Positions 24,833 through 35,367 are shown, counted from the first letter of the stretch. The stretch: DNA of 64,000 nucleotides from Dysgonomonas sp. BGC7 (GCF_001261735.1 NZ_CVRP01000007.1:449711-513710); one strand, 5' to 3'. Made by a program: numbers and translations. Notes: generated from the sequence alone by a model not told the origin.

Positions 24833-26863
24833 TTAGAATTCCAATAATTTCTTAGCGGCTTCATAAATACGATCTTCTCCCGGTAAAACAGCTTTTTCTA
24901 AGATTGTGTTAAATCCTACAGGGGTATAAGTAGAGCCTACACGCTGCACGGGAGCATCCAGATGCTGAAATAGTTCGGAGCTTATCATAGCTGCTATTTC
25001 TCCGCCAAATCCTGCAAATACTTTATCTTCATGTACTACCAAAGCTTTACTGGTTTTCTTCACAGATTCGGAGATTGTTTCTTTATCTAATGGGATCAGG
25101 GAGCGTATATCTATTACCTCTACCGACCAGCCTTCTTTGGATAGTCGTTCGGCTACAGAGAGACAAAATAAAGTAGTGTTGCCATAAGTAATAATACTTA
25201 AGTCTTTACCTTCTCTGCGTATGCGAGCCTTTCCGAAAGGAACCTCGAAATCGTCAGGGATTGGAGTTGCAGCATCTACACTATTATATAATGCTTTTGG
25301 TTCGAGGAATACGGTGAATCCTTTTGATCGTAGACTGGTGCGTAATAATCCTGCTGCATCATCAGCAAAGGATGGGTATACAATACGTGCTCCCGGTAGC
25401 GTTGCCAAAGCTCCTTCTATATTTTGTGAGTGATAGATACCTCCACCGATATATCCTCCCGAAGCAAGACGAAGTGTAATGTTAGGAGAGAATTTTCCGT
25501 TGCTGCGCCAATAGTCGTGCGTACATTCTACATACTGTTCCATTGCCGGCCAAAAGTAGTCTGCAAACTCAGCACCTTCAATAACTATGCGTATTTTAGG
25601 ATCGAAACGGCTCATACCGTTAGCTGTACCAACAATAAAGTCTTCGGCAATAGGAGCATTGAATACTCGTTTGTCTCCAAATTCCTGTTGCATGCCTTTC
25701 GATATATTAAATACACCGCCCTTGTCCTTGTTAGCTATATCCTGTCCCCAAAGGAAGGTATCAGGATTTTGTCGAAATTCAGATGTTAAAGTTTCATTAA
25801 TCGCTGTTACCAGATTTTTCTTTTCTCCTTCCTCGTTATGTATACCATCTACATATTTCTGAGGTTGGTATGGTTCAGGACTTACAAAGTCGAAGATTGA
25901 TTTAGGATCGGGATCAGGAGCAGCCAATGCTTTTTTATTTGCAGCACTCAATTCTTTCTTCACAGCTGCTTCTATCTCTTTTAGTTCATCTTCTGTAAAT
26001 CGCTCGTAACGCAATAGCATACGGCGAAATTTGAATAAAGGGTCAGCCTCTTTTACGTACTTAAGCTCGTTTTCGTCCCGATACAGGGTATGTTTATCTG
26101 AGTTTGAGTGAGAACCTATACGCACACAATTAGCATGGACTAATACGGGAGCTTGATTTTTTATTGCATATTCACGAACTTCGGTCATTGTATTCATCGA
26201 ATCGAATACATCTTTTCCATTACAATGTACTATCTTGAGATTTTTCAATCCCGAATAGTTATCTACAGCTTTACGGTTGGCTGTTTGATCTTTTTTTGGA
26301 ACAGAAATACCGTATCCGTTATCTTGAATAACAAATATTACAGGAAGCTGCTCTTTCGATGCCCCGTTGATGGCTTCATATACATATCCTTCCGACATAG
26401 CCGATTCTCCGTGCGAAGTGATAGCAACGCCTGTATGATTGTAATACTTAATTGCTCTTGCTACTCCCACTGCATGCAAGTCATGGTTTCCGGTGGCTGA
26501 AGATACATTTTCTATATGCCACTCCGGCTTGGCAAAGTGGTTCGACATATGGCGTCCTCCACTGGCAGGGTCTGTAGCTTTCGATATACCGTTCAGAATG
26601 AGCTCTTCGGCTGTCATCCCTGCCGATAAGACTGTAAGCATATCCCGATAGTAAGGGAACATGAAGTCTTCGCCTCGGGTAAATACTTGCCCTACAGCAA
26701 GCTGTATTCCATCATGGCCGGCATAGGGAGCATGATAAGACCAGCCTAAAGACTGTAGAAGGTAAGCCGGGGCTTTTTCGTCGATAGCACGTCCGAGTGT
26801 CATCAGGTGATACCATTTTTTCAGGGTTTCTTTTTCAGTTGTTTTTATATCGTATTTTTTCAT
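24833..26863 (-). CDS. Branched-chain 2-oxoacid dehydrogenase E1, fused alpha-beta
   Basis: 676 residues that join the E1 alpha domain (about 1-320) and the E1 beta domain (about 345-676) in one chain. The alpha part has the ThDP motif as 'SHGESAMSEGYVYEAINGAS ... QDN' and the Ser/Tyr-rich 'SHSNSDKHTLYRDENE' phosphorylation-loop region. The beta part has 'EDFIVGTANGMSRFDPKIRI' and 'SGGYIGGGIYHSQNIEG'. It decarboxylates 2-oxoisovalerate-type acids and passes the acyl group to the E2 lipoyl arm. Fused E1 is a common Bacteroidota form. Substrate preference (branched-chain versus pyruvate) cannot be proven from sequence alone. Confidence 0.88.
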   Translation of the reverse strand: MKKYDIKTTEKETLKKWYHLMTLGRAIDEKAPAYLLQSLGWSYHAPYAGHDGIQLAVGQVFTRGEDFMFPYYRDMLTVLSAGMTAEELILNGISKATDPASGGRHMSNHFAKPEWHIENVSSATGNHDLHAVGVARAIKYYNHTGVAITSHGESAMSEGYVYEAINGASKEQLPVIFVIQDNGYGISVPKKDQTANRKAVDNYSGLKNLKIVHCNGKDVFDSMNTMTEVREYAIKNQAPVLVHANCVRIGSHSNSDKHTLYRDENELKYVKEADPLFKFRRMLLRYERFTEDELKEIEAAVKKELSAANKKALAAPDPDPKSIFDFVSPEPYQPQKYVDGIHNEEGEKKNLVTAINETLTSEFRQNPDTFLWGQDIANKDKGGVFNISKGMQQEFGDKRVFNAPIAEDFIVGTANGMSRFDPKIRIVIEGAEFADYFWPAMEQYVECTHDYWRSNGKFSPNITLRLASGGYIGGGIYHSQNIEGALATLPGARIVYPSFADDAAGLLRTSLRSKGFTVFLEPKALYNSVDAATPIPDDFEVPFGKARIRREGKDLSIITYGNTTLFCLSVAERLSKEGWSVEVIDIRSLIPLDKETISESVKKTSKALVVHEDKVFAGFGGEIAAMISSELFQHLDAPVQRVGSTYTPVGFNTILEKAVLPGEDRIYEAAKKLLEF

Positions 26864-26881
26864 TTCGTTTTCTTTTAGAAG

Positions 26882-28225
26882 TTATTTCTCGTTCCAGTTT
26901 TCCAGATATTGAGCTATGCTGTAAAGGAAGTTTCCTCCAAGCATACCATCTATAACCCGGTGGTCGTAAGATAGAGACAGATACATTTTGTGGCGTATAG
27001 CAATCACGTCTCCTTCAGGAGTTTCTATTACCGAAGGTTTCTTTTCTATAATGCCTACTCCAAGTATTGCTACTTCCGGCTGATTGATAATCGGAGTACC
27101 GAATATACTTTTGAACGAGCCGAAATTTGTAATAGTAAATGTTCCTCCTTGTATTTCGTCAGGCATTAGTTTATTTGCCCGAGCCTTGTTTGCCATTGAG
27201 TTAATTGATGAGGCAATGCCACTAAGACTTAATTTGTCTGCATCTTTTATAACCGGAACAATTAGATTACCATCGTTTAATGAAACAGCAAATCCCAGAT
27301 TGATATGTTTCTTCTCTACGATATTGTAGCCATCTACCGATGAGTTTACACGAGGGAAATCTTTCAATGCTTTGGCTGTTGCTTCTGCAATAGCAGGCAT
27401 ATATGTAAGGCTTATACCTTCACGCTTTTTGAATGCATCCTTGTTTGCTTCACGCCAACGCACCAATTTAGTTACATCTACTTCTATTACGTTAGTTACG
27501 TGAGGAGAAGTTTTTTTCGATGCAACCATACGATCTGCTATAATACGGCGTATAGGATCCATAGCTATTACCTGATCTCCATCCGAAACTGTAACAGGAG
27601 CGGCTTTTGGCGCATCTTGCTGAGGCGAAGGAGCGGAAGGAGCAGCTTTTTCTGTCTTAACAGGTTTTGAAATGGTAGTAGAAGTTACACCCTTCTTCTT
27701 ATTGTCTATATAAACTTCGATATCGCGTTTGCTTACTCGTCCCAGATATCCTGTACCCTCTATCTTATCCAATTCATCTTGTCCTACTCCGGCTTCTTTT
27801 GCCTTTTGTAATACAACCGGTGAATACCATCTTTCTTCTGTACCTTTGCTTACTTTTTCATCTCTAACAGATGCCGGTGCCGGAGCTTTCTCTTCCGATG
27901 TAGCCTTTGAGGTTTGCTCGGAGGAAGCAGGACTGTCTTGTTGTGCACTTTCGGCAGGAGCGGTTTCTTCATCTTCTCCTTCATCATCGAGTTCTACGAC
28001 TGCCACTACAACGCCTACTGCTACAGTATCTCCTTCTTTAAATAATATTTCAAGAATTTTTCCGGCAACAGGAGATGGTATCTCTGCGCTTACTTTGGCG
28101 GTGTTCACTTCAAACAGAACATCATCCTCTTCAATCTTGTCGCCTACTTTGACTGACCAGGATATAATTGTGCCTTCTGTTATACTTTCGCCCAGTTTGG
28201 GCATTTTTATTTCAAATTTTGCCAT
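26882..28225 (-). CDS. 2-oxoacid dehydrogenase E2 (dihydrolipoamide acyltransferase)
   Basis: 447 residues. One lipoyl domain occupies residues 1-75, with the lipoylated lysine likely Lys44 in 'FEVNTAKVSAEIPSP'. An Ala/Pro/Glu/Ser-rich linker leads to a peripheral-subunit-binding domain at about 132-175 ('WYSPVVLQKAKEAGVGQDEL ... GRVSKRDIEVYI'). A second flexible linker and the catalytic domain follow, ending in 'SLSYDHRVIDGMLGGNFL' with the His and Asp active-site residues. It forms the core of the complex with the fused E1 and the LpdA encoded alongside. Confidence 0.92.
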   Translation of the reverse strand: MAKFEIKMPKLGESITEGTIISWSVKVGDKIEEDDVLFEVNTAKVSAEIPSPVAGKILEILFKEGDTVAVGVVVAVVELDDEGEDEETAPAESAQQDSPASSEQTSKATSEEKAPAPASVRDEKVSKGTEERWYSPVVLQKAKEAGVGQDELDKIEGTGYLGRVSKRDIEVYIDNKKKGVTSTTISKPVKTEKAAPSAPSPQQDAPKAAPVTVSDGDQVIAMDPIRRIIADRMVASKKTSPHVTNVIEVDVTKLVRWREANKDAFKKREGISLTYMPAIAEATAKALKDFPRVNSSVDGYNIVEKKHINLGFAVSLNDGNLIVPVIKDADKLSLSGIASSINSMANKARANKLMPDEIQGGTFTITNFGSFKSIFGTPIINQPEVAILGVGIIEKKPSVIETPEGDVIAIRHKMYLSLSYDHRVIDGMLGGNFLYSIAQYLENWNEK

Positions 28226-28275
28226 GATTTATACTTAAGTTATATGTTATTTGATATTATAAGATTAAAATCCTT

Positions 28276-29028
28276 TTAATGTGTTTCTACTAATGCTTTT
28301 CTGCCATTAAAATTCCATTCCTTTGTAGAATATTTATTGTTCATCAATTCAGAGATAGTTGTAACATCTTCCTCTCTAAAGTTATAAACCATATTACCCT
28401 GCTTTTCGTTCAAAAAATAATACATTATATATTTTTTAAAATATTCTATATCAATAGGCTTATTCAAATGTTGAAGAATATTCGTTACCGGACTTTTTAC
28501 GGATTTGACGTATATTCTGCCATCAGCCTTGTTGTCGAACTGTTCGGGATCTCCTTCAAGAGTTGTCGTTAGTCTTTCTAAATCGGAAGAGAATAACAAA
28601 GTTGCATGAAACATAATCCTATCTTTGTGTACACATTGTGCACTTCCTGATATTTTCAGTCCATTTATGTTTATTGCTCTACGTGCATCGGATTCAGCAT
28701 GAATACCTAGCTGAGCCAAAAGGGCTATTATCCTGTTTGTGAATTTGTCGAAATCTGCATTCTTATTATTTTCGATAAATGTTAGATTTAGATTACCTGA
28801 ATCGTGAAATACTGTTCCTCCTCCAGAAAAACGCCTTACTACTTTAATTTTATTTTTTTCTACAAAGTCCATGTTTATTTCGGCCCAAACATTCTGATAT
28901 TTTCCAACTATAACAGATGGTTCGTTCTGCCATAACATAAAAATATCGTCAGAAGAATTTTTTAATAAGTATTCTTCTGAAGCAAGGTTAAAATAAGCGT
29001 TAGTATATGTGTTATTTATACAGAGCAT
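28276..29028 (-). CDS. lplA: Lipoate-protein ligase
   Basis: 250 residues. It attaches lipoate to the E2 lipoyl lysine using ATP. The lipoate-binding motif 'VVRRFSGGGTVFHDSGNLN' and the catalytic lysine loop 'INGLKISGSAQ' are both present. At this length it keeps only a short accessory region after the catalytic domain. Located between lpdA and E2, it supplies the cofactor for the complex encoded around it. A 50-nt spacer separates it from E2. Confidence 0.9.
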   Translation of the reverse strand: MLCINNTYTNAYFNLASEEYLLKNSSDDIFMLWQNEPSVIVGKYQNVWAEINMDFVEKNKIKVVRRFSGGGTVFHDSGNLNLTFIENNKNADFDKFTNRIIALLAQLGIHAESDARRAININGLKISGSAQCVHKDRIMFHATLLFSSDLERLTTTLEGDPEQFDNKADGRIYVKSVKSPVTNILQHLNKPIDIEYFKKYIMYYFLNEKQGNMVYNFREEDVTTISELMNNKYSTKEWNFNGRKALVETH

Positions 29029-29040
29029 CTTGGCCTGAGT

Positions 29041-30390
29041 CTAAGAAAACAATGTTTCGTGTATTATTTCACTTACAGTAGGGTGTGGATATACGTGTTT
29101 ACGGAACTTTTCTACAGTGTCTCCGTTGTCTATAGCTACAGCGGCAAGTACTATTATTTCAGATACGGGATTGCCCAACATATGACATCCAATAATACGT
29201 TCGCTTTCATCAACAATGATTTTACATAATCCGTTTCCTGTTTCGTTTTCAGCAACAAAACGGCCTGCGTAAGCCATTGGTAATTTTAATACTCGGAACG
29301 GCTGTCCTTCAGCTTTTAGTTCCTCTTCGGTTTTCCCTACTCCTGCTATCTCAGGATTTGTATATACAACTCCTGGTATAGCCTTGTAAGACATCCTGTC
29401 TTCTTCTCCAAGGATATGGCTTATAGCTACTTCTCCTTCTCTGATAGCAGTATGTGCCAGAAGGGAGAAACCTGTGACATCACCGGCTGCATATACTTTA
29501 GGATGGTTGGTTTGCATATATTCGTTGACTTTTATGCCCCCCCTGTGAAGTTCAATATTAAGGGATTCAAGTCCAAGGTCTTTTACTATGGCTCTACGTC
29601 CTACACTGACCAATACTTTGTCGGCTCCAATATTTTCGCTTTTCCCATTTTTTTCTACAGTCACACCTTTAGCTGTAACCTCTATAACCTTCGTATTAAG
29701 ATGGAATTTAACTCCTCTTTTAGCATAATCGCTTCGAAGCATGGCTGACGTTTCTTTATCCATTGCCCCTAATATTTCAGGCAACATTTCTATAACATTT
29801 ACTTCTACTCCCATACTATTAAAGAAAGATGCAAACTCGATACCTATAACTCCGCCACCTATAATAGCCAAAGACTTTGGTAACTCTTTCGATTCCAAAG
29901 CCTCTTTCGATGTCCAGTATTCCGTCTCCGATAAGCCTTTGATTGGAGGAATAACTGTTTCTGATCCGGTAGATATAAGCAGATAACTGACTTCGTATGT
30001 TTTTCCTTCACTGGAAATCTGTATAAGTCCTTCTTTTTCGCCAAGTATGGTTGCTGTGTTTTGTACTACAGTAACCCCATTTGCCGAAAGTTTATAACTG
30101 ACTCCTGCTGTAAGCTTTTTTACAACCTTGTCTTTTCGGGCAATAATTTTAGTTAAGTCAAAACTCGGTTCTGCATCAATTGTGATACCATATTTACTTG
30201 CGGCTTTTATACTATCCAGTGTTTTTGCTGAATATAAAAGCGTTTTAGTAGGAATACATCCTTCATTAAGACATACTCCTCCAATATATTTCTTCTCGAA
30301 AAGTACTGTTTTTAATCCATTTGAAGCTGCCTTTTCTGCTGCATTATATCCTGCAGGACCACCTCCTATGATTGCTAAATCAAATTTCAT
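29041..30390 (-). CDS. lpdA: Dihydrolipoyl dehydrogenase (E3)
   Basis: 449 residues. It is a flavoprotein that reoxidises the dihydrolipoyl arm of E2 with NAD. It has an N-terminal FAD motif GGGPAG (residues 9-14), the redox disulfide Cys40-x4-Cys45 in 'GGVCLNEGCIPTK', a second Rossmann motif 'IIGGGVIGIEFASFF' for NAD, and the C-terminal dimer-interface His436-x4-Glu441 in 'YPHPTVSE'. It is the first gene of the five-gene minus-strand operon. The 311-bp upstream gap separates it from the divergent menaquinone operon. Confidence 0.95.
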   Translation of the reverse strand: MKFDLAIIGGGPAGYNAAEKAASNGLKTVLFEKKYIGGVCLNEGCIPTKTLLYSAKTLDSIKAASKYGITIDAEPSFDLTKIIARKDKVVKKLTAGVSYKLSANGVTVVQNTATILGEKEGLIQISSEGKTYEVSYLLISTGSETVIPPIKGLSETEYWTSKEALESKELPKSLAIIGGGVIGIEFASFFNSMGVEVNVIEMLPEILGAMDKETSAMLRSDYAKRGVKFHLNTKVIEVTAKGVTVEKNGKSENIGADKVLVSVGRRAIVKDLGLESLNIELHRGGIKVNEYMQTNHPKVYAAGDVTGFSLLAHTAIREGEVAISHILGEEDRMSYKAIPGVVYTNPEIAGVGKTEEELKAEGQPFRVLKLPMAYAGRFVAENETGNGLCKIIVDESERIIGCHMLGNPVSEIIVLAAVAIDNGDTVEKFRKHVYPHPTVSEIIHETLFS

Positions 30391-30701
30391 GGGTTTTATA
30401 TAATTTGTTAACGGTTAATATTTCTATCATAAAACAAATTAATCAAAGCTTTAGTTTAATAGATGGTAGTTATTTCCTGTTAGATGATTTTTATCTTTTT
30501 ACATTTTGTATAGTAATTTGTTTTTTGCATTATATATTGTCTTCATATATGAAGTGTATGTGTCTAAAATCAAGATAAAACTTACTATATGTTTTTGCAT
30601 TTAATGAAGAAAAATTTGTTGAATATAAAAAAATGAGATGATGTTCACAAACAGCCTACTATTTTGTATTTTTGTTGTTTGATGTAATTTTTGATAAAAT
30701 A
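30391..30701. other. Divergent promoter region between lpdA and menF
   Basis: 311 bp without a credible gene, very AT-rich. It holds the menF promoter at its right end. Toward lpdA only a near-consensus minus-strand TTAATTTG (around 30435-30442) is visible. No riboswitch-like GC-rich structure was seen. Confidence 0.6.
30667..30674 (+). promoter_or_regulatory. Bacteroidota -7 promoter element for the men operon
   Basis: TATTTTTG (TAnnTTTG) lies 28 nt before the chosen menF start. It also explains why an in-frame codon overlapping this element is unlikely to start translation. Confidence 0.55.
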
Positions 30702-31796
30702 ATGAAACTAAATCAAGATTTCGATTATCGAATTTTTGACTCTCTAATTCAAAAAAATGTACGTTTTGCTCTGTACAGGTTTGCCAGACAGCAAGAAATA
30801 AACCTGATATTACAGACAACGAACAATGTATTTCCAATAAACGACTATAGAGAACTGAATACTAAAAGCGGCTTTGTTATAGCTCCTTTCAATATTTCGG
30901 AAGATACTCCGGTCTCTCTGATACATCCGGATATTCATTTAAATGATGAAGTCTCTATTTTCAGATACTTGTCAGGTCAGAAGTTTGAACAAAAGGTATC
31001 TCATATAGATATTAAGACTCAATCTTCCTTAAGTACGCCTGAAGAATATAGCTCAGTCTACAATACCTTTTATACATCCCTTGTAGATGGTCGGCTTCAG
31101 AAAGTCGTGTTATCGCGTACACAAGATATTGATAAGAGAACAGGCTTTTGGGCAGGAGAGGTTTTTAGACGAGCTTGCGATATGCATGAATCCAGTTTTG
31201 TGTTTCTTTGCAATACTCCCGAGGCGGGAACATGGATAGGAATCTCTCCCGAATTATTAGTGTCGGAAAAAAACGAAGTCTACAAAACAGTAGCTTTGGC
31301 CGGAACAAAAGAAATATCTACTGAAGAGTGGGATGATAAGAACAGAAGCGAACAACAGATTGTTGTAGATTATATGCAGGAACAAATAGGCAAAATAGGT
31401 GTCCATATGCGAAAAGAAGGTCCTTTTAATGCCCAATCGGGAAAAATAGAACATCTTAAGACAAAATTTGATTTTAGGTTGAAAGAAGGTTATAATATAG
31501 GGGATTTGCTTGAATTGCTTCATCCTAGTCCGGCTGTTTGTGGTTTTCCTAAAAAAGAAGCTTTCAATTTTATACTACAAAACGAAAAATACGATAGAAG
31601 ATATTATTCCGGTTTTGTAGGACCACTTAATATTGATGGATTTAGTAGATTATATGTAAATCTGAGATGCGCACAAATAGGAAAAGATATGCTTCGACTA
31701 TATGCAGGAGGAGGACTAATGTTATCTTCCGATTTGAATCAGGAATGGCACGAAACCGAAAATAAATTACAGACAATACTTTCTGTAATAGATTAA
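30702..31796 (+). CDS. menF: Isochorismate synthase
   Basis: 364 residues. It converts chorismate to isochorismate, the first committed step of menaquinone synthesis. The chorismate-binding fold shows 'GTWIGISPELLVSEKNE', 'TVALAGTKEIS', 'HPSPAVCGFPKKEAF' and the C-terminal 'YSGFVGPLNIDGFSRLYVN ... LYAGGGLM' with the Mg-binding glutamates. It is shorter than E. coli MenF but normal for Bacteroidota. I start at MKLNQD because ten further in-frame codons overlap the promoter. menD follows after 13 nt. Confidence 0.92.
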   Translation: MKLNQDFDYRIFDSLIQKNVRFALYRFARQQEINLILQTTNNVFPINDYRELNTKSGFVIAPFNISEDTPVSLIHPDIHLNDEVSIFRYLSGQKFEQKVSHIDIKTQSSLSTPEEYSSVYNTFYTSLVDGRLQKVVLSRTQDIDKRTGFWAGEVFRRACDMHESSFVFLCNTPEAGTWIGISPELLVSEKNEVYKTVALAGTKEISTEEWDDKNRSEQQIVVDYMQEQIGKIGVHMRKEGPFNAQSGKIEHLKTKFDFRLKEGYNIGDLLELLHPSPAVCGFPKKEAFNFILQNEKYDRRYYSGFVGPLNIDGFSRLYVNLRCAQIGKDMLRLYAGGGLMLSSDLNQEWHETENKLQTILSVID

Positions 31797-31809
31797 AATA
31801 TAGAACGGT

Positions 31810-33474
31810 ATGTTTTCAGTCAAGAAAAATGTATTACAGACAGTAGCATTACTTAAAGAGTATGGGATAAAAGATATTGTTGTGTCTCCCGGATCGAGGA
31901 ATGCTCCATTTTTACAAACGTTCTCGCAAGATCCTTCGTTCAGATGTCATGTAGTTGTAGATGAGCGTAACGCTGCGTTTTATGCTTTAGGTATTATTCA
32001 AAGTACAAAGCGTCCTGTTGCTGTTTGCTGTACATCGGGGACTGCACTGCTCAACTTTGCTCCGGCTGTAGCTGAGGCTTATTATCAGCAGCTACCTTTG
32101 GTTGTGGTTTCTGCTGATCGCTCACACGAGTGGATTGGTCAGATGGATGGGCAAACATTACCTCAATCGGGTGCATTTGGTACTATGGTTAAGAAGTCTG
32201 TGAATTTGCCTGAAATTAATTCGCAGCAAGACGAATGGTTCTGTAATCGGCTAGTTAACGAGGCTCTTATATCTTGTACTGCCGGCGAAGCAGGCCCTGT
32301 TCATATCAATGTGCCAATTTCAGAACCTCTTTTCGAGTATTCGATAAAGGAACTTCCAACAGTAAGGCGGATCAACTACTCATTGCCTATAAAGAGGGCC
32401 GATGTACAGCTTTTTGCAAAGAAGTGGCAATCACTTCCCAAGAGAATGATCATTGTAGGACAATCATTTAAAGATACGGCTTTAGTAAATGTACTGGAAA
32501 AACTGGCTCAGCATACAGACTGTATTATTCTTACAGAATATCTTTCAAATTGTGTTTCTCCTCTGTTTATTTCCAATTTCGATGCATGGCTATATGCCTT
32601 GTCGGAAGAGGAAAAGAATAATTTCTCTCCGGATTTGGTAATTACTCTCGGAGGTCATATCGTATCTAAGCGATTGAAGCAATTTCTGAGATCGGACAGA
32701 CCGCAGGAACATTGGCTTTTGACGAAGTCTAATGAAGTTATAGATCTTTTTCAGTCATTAACAGAATTGGTGGAGACAGATGATGTCAGATTTTTAGAAG
32801 ATTTACTCTCTGCTATCTCCAGTGAAGAAGATAAAGTGTACCAAAGTCTGTGGAAAGATGCTACAGAAACAATCGAAGAACCTTCTTCAGATATTCCTTT
32901 TTCCGATATTCAGGCAGTTGGTGCTTTTTTGAACTTGTTGCCGGAAGGGGCTGTTCTGCATCTTGCTAATAGTTCTAGTGTTCGAAATGTTCAATTGTAC
33001 AATCAGAAACTTTCGTGGAATATATATTGCAATCGTGGAACAAATGGTATAGAAAGCTCTTTGCCTTCGGCTATTGGTTTTGCGTCTGTATATAAAGGTA
33101 TTACTTATCTCCTTATCGGAGATCTTAGTTTCTTCTACGGACTTAATTCGTTATGGAATATAGGAGATATAAAGAATCTGCGTATTCTGCTCATAAATAA
33201 TGGGGGAGGAGGGATATTCCATCTGCTTCCGGGACTGAGTAATGCTCCGTCATTGACCAAATATGTGGCTGCGACACATGATTGTCATGCAAAGGAATGG
33301 ATTGCAGCAGCACAAATGAGGTACTTGTCTGCATATGATAGATCGGAATTGGACGATGCTCTGAATGTATTCATGGACGAGACAGTGGACGAATCCATCG
33401 TTTTGGAAGTAATCACCGATATGGAAATAAGTAAGCAGGTATTTAAAGATTATTATCATCAATTAAAAAAATAA
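31810..33474 (+). CDS. menD: SEPHCHC synthase (2-oxoglutarate decarboxylase, MenD)
   Basis: 554 residues. It is a ThDP enzyme that adds the succinyl-semialdehyde unit from 2-oxoglutarate to isochorismate. The N-terminal domain has '[15 protein letters not shown]' and the catalytic Glu in '[13 protein letters not shown]'. The C-terminal ThDP domain has '[20 protein letters not shown]' followed by the NN of '[17 protein letters not shown]'. Full length and no interruption. It lies second in the men operon, directly before menB. Confidence 0.95.
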   Translation: MFSVKKNVLQTVALLKEYGIKDIVVSPGSRNAPFLQTFSQDPSFRCHVVVDERNAAFYALGIIQSTKRPVAVCCTSGTALLNFAPAVAEAYYQQLPLVVVSADRSHEWIGQMDGQTLPQSGAFGTMVKKSVNLPEINSQQDEWFCNRLVNEALISCTAGEAGPVHINVPISEPLFEYSIKELPTVRRINYSLPIKRADVQLFAKKWQSLPKRMIIVGQSFKDTALVNVLEKLAQHTDCIILTEYLSNCVSPLFISNFDAWLYALSEEEKNNFSPDLVITLGGHIVSKRLKQFLRSDRPQEHWLLTKSNEVIDLFQSLTELVETDDVRFLEDLLSAISSEEDKVYQSLWKDATETIEEPSSDIPFSDIQAVGAFLNLLPEGAVLHLANSSSVRNVQLYNQKLSWNIYCNRGTNGIESSLPSAIGFASVYKGITYLLIGDLSFFYGLNSLWNIGDIKNLRILLINNGGGGIFHLLPGLSNAPSLTKYVAATHDCHAKEWIAAAQMRYLSAYDRSELDDALNVFMDETVDESIVLEVITDMEISKQVFKDYYHQLKK

Positions 33475-33479
33475 AAGAT

Positions 33480-34301
33480 ATGGCAGTTAGACAATGGGAG
33501 ACCATTAAGGAATATGAAGAAATTCTATTCGACTATTTTGAAGGTATCGGGCGTATAACTATTAATCGTCCACGTTATCGCAATGCTTTTACTCCTACTA
33601 CCACGATGGAGATAAGCGATGCTCTGCGTATTTGTCACGAGAATCAGGATATTTATGTTGTAGTACTTACCGGAGCAGGCGATAAAGCTTTTTGCGCCGG
33701 AGGAGACCAGAATGTAAAAGGCAAAGGAGGATATATTGGTAAAGATGGTGTCCCCCGTCTGCAAGTGCTCGAAGTACAAAAACAAATCCGCTCGCTCCCT
33801 AAGCCTATTATAGCTATGGTAAACGGTTATGCCATAGGTGGAGGTCATGTGTTGCAAGTAGTCTGTGATTTGTCTATAGCATCAGATAATGCTATCTTCG
33901 GACAGACAGGCCCTAGAGTGGGAAGCTTCGATGCCGGCTTTGGTTCGTCTTATCTAGCTCGAATAGTAGGACAAAAGAAAGCACGGGAAATATGGTTCCT
34001 TTGTCGCCAATACTCAGCGCAGGAAGCTCTGGAAATGGGACTTGTCAACACAGTCGTTCCATTCGAACAGCTTGAAGATGAAACTGTGAAATGGGCTCAC
34101 GAAATGATGCAGCATAGTCCGATGGCATTGCGTATGGTAAAGATGGGATTGAATGCCGAACTTGATGGGCAAGCCGGAATACAGGAACTTGCGGGAAATG
34201 CGACATTGCTTTATTATCTGACAGACGAGGCTCAGGAAGGAAAGCATGCGTTTTTGGAGAAACGTAAACCAGACTTTAAGAAATATCCTAAATTTCCTTG
34301 A
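33480..34301 (+). CDS. menB: 1,4-dihydroxy-2-naphthoyl-CoA synthase
   Basis: 273 residues, crotonase fold. It closes the naphthoquinol ring from o-succinylbenzoyl-CoA. Oxyanion-hole and active-site blocks are '[16 protein letters not shown]' (residues 77-90) and '[20 protein letters not shown]', and the MenB-specific '[17 protein letters not shown]' is intact. The bicarbonate/acid-site Gly-Asp pattern (GDQ) fits MenB and not a generic enoyl-CoA hydratase. Spacing of 5 nt to menD and 10 nt to menC shows one operon, although menE, which makes its substrate, comes later. Confidence 0.95.
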   Translation: MAVRQWETIKEYEEILFDYFEGIGRITINRPRYRNAFTPTTTMEISDALRICHENQDIYVVVLTGAGDKAFCAGGDQNVKGKGGYIGKDGVPRLQVLEVQKQIRSLPKPIIAMVNGYAIGGGHVLQVVCDLSIASDNAIFGQTGPRVGSFDAGFGSSYLARIVGQKKAREIWFLCRQYSAQEALEMGLVNTVVPFEQLEDETVKWAHEMMQHSPMALRMVKMGLNAELDGQAGIQELAGNATLLYYLTDEAQEGKHAFLEKRKPDFKKYPKFP

Positions 34302-34311
34302 TGTTAAGTAA

Positions 34312-35367
34312 ATGAAGTTTAAAACTCAAATAATTCCCTATACTCTTCACTTTAAGCGTCCGGCAGGAACTTCAAGAGGAGTATATTACGACCATAAAGT
34401 ATGGTATGTGGTTGTATCCTCTGTTTCTGAACCTGAGAAATGGGGAATAGGAGAGTGTGCTCCTTTGCATGATTTGAGCCCTGATTATCATGATGAGTAT
34501 GAGCAGGATTTAATGTGTTTTTGTGCGAAGCTTGAAACTGAAGGATATTTGGATATTGAAGCTTTACGGCCATATCCGTCTATTCTGTTTGGATTGGAAA
34601 CAGCTTTGCGCCATTTGGATCAAAGCGGTTCAAAATTGTGGGATACTCCTTTTTCGAGAGGAGAAAGAGGAATACCTATCAATGGATTGATCTGGATGGG
34701 CGATTATAGTTATATGCTCGAACAAATAGAAGCTAAGATGCAACAAGGCTTTCGTTGTATTAAACTGAAAATAGGGGCTATTGACTTCGAAAAAGAATTG
34801 GAGTTGTTACAATATATCCGCAAGCATTATAGTGCAGATAAGATTACTCTTCGTGTAGATGCTAATGGAGCTTTTTCTCCATCCGATGCTTTGGTAAAAT
34901 TAAGGCGGCTTTCAGAACTTCACTTACATTCTATAGAACAGCCTATACGTGCAGGACAGTGGGGAGTAATGGCTGAATTAACAAGATTAACACCTCTTCC
35001 TATAGCTCTTGACGAGGAGCTTATAGGGGTAAACAGTAAAGAAGATAAAAAGCAACTGCTTGTTTCGATAAAGCCGCAATATATTATCCTTAAACCGACG
35101 TTGCATGGAGGTATTAATGGGTGTAACGAATGGATAGCCTTGGCAGAATCTATGAATATCAGTTGGTGGATAACATCTGCTTTGGAGTCTAACATAGGTC
35201 TGAATGCGATTGCTCAGTGGTGTGCTACTTTTGGCAATACGCTGCCTCAAGGACTTGGTACGGGTGCTCTTTATACTAATAATGTGGATATGCCTTTGCA
35301 AATAAAAGGTGATTGTTTATGGTATAATTCTACAGAAAAAGAATTCTCCGTTTCAGATATCATTTAA
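34312..35367 (+). CDS. menC: o-succinylbenzoate synthase
   Basis: 351 residues, enolase superfamily. It dehydrates SHCHC to o-succinylbenzoate. The catalytic KxK region is 'FRCIKLKIGAIDFEKE', the metal ligands are Asp in 'LRVDANGAFSP', Glu in 'HSIEQPI' and Asp in 'IALDEELIG', and the second lysine is in 'YIILKPTLHGG'. A related muconate-type or dipeptide epimerase is excluded by its place in the men operon. A 230-bp spacer with GC-rich hairpins follows before menE. Confidence 0.93.
   Translation: MKFKTQIIPYTLHFKRPAGTSRGVYYDHKVWYVVVSSVSEPEKWGIGECAPLHDLSPDYHDEYEQDLMCFCAKLETEGYLDIEALRPYPSILFGLETALRHLDQSGSKLWDTPFSRGERGIPINGLIWMGDYSYMLEQIEAKMQQGFRCIKLKIGAIDFEKELELLQYIRKHYSADKITLRVDANGAFSPSDALVKLRRLSELHLHSIEQPIRAGQWGVMAELTRLTPLPIALDEELIGVNSKEDKKQLLVSIKPQYIILKPTLHGGINGCNEWIALAESMNISWWITSALESNIGLNAIAQWCATFGNTLPQGLGTGALYTNNVDMPLQIKGDCLWYNSTEKEFSVSDII

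Noticed and set aside
25430-25789. 119-residue plus-strand reading
   Set aside because: It is antisense to the E1 beta domain and shows no signal, motif or spacing that would support a gene.
27729-28238. 169-residue Ser/Thr-rich plus-strand reading
   Set aside because: It is antisense to the Ala/Pro/Glu-rich linkers and lipoyl domain of E2, which readily produce open Ser-rich antisense frames.
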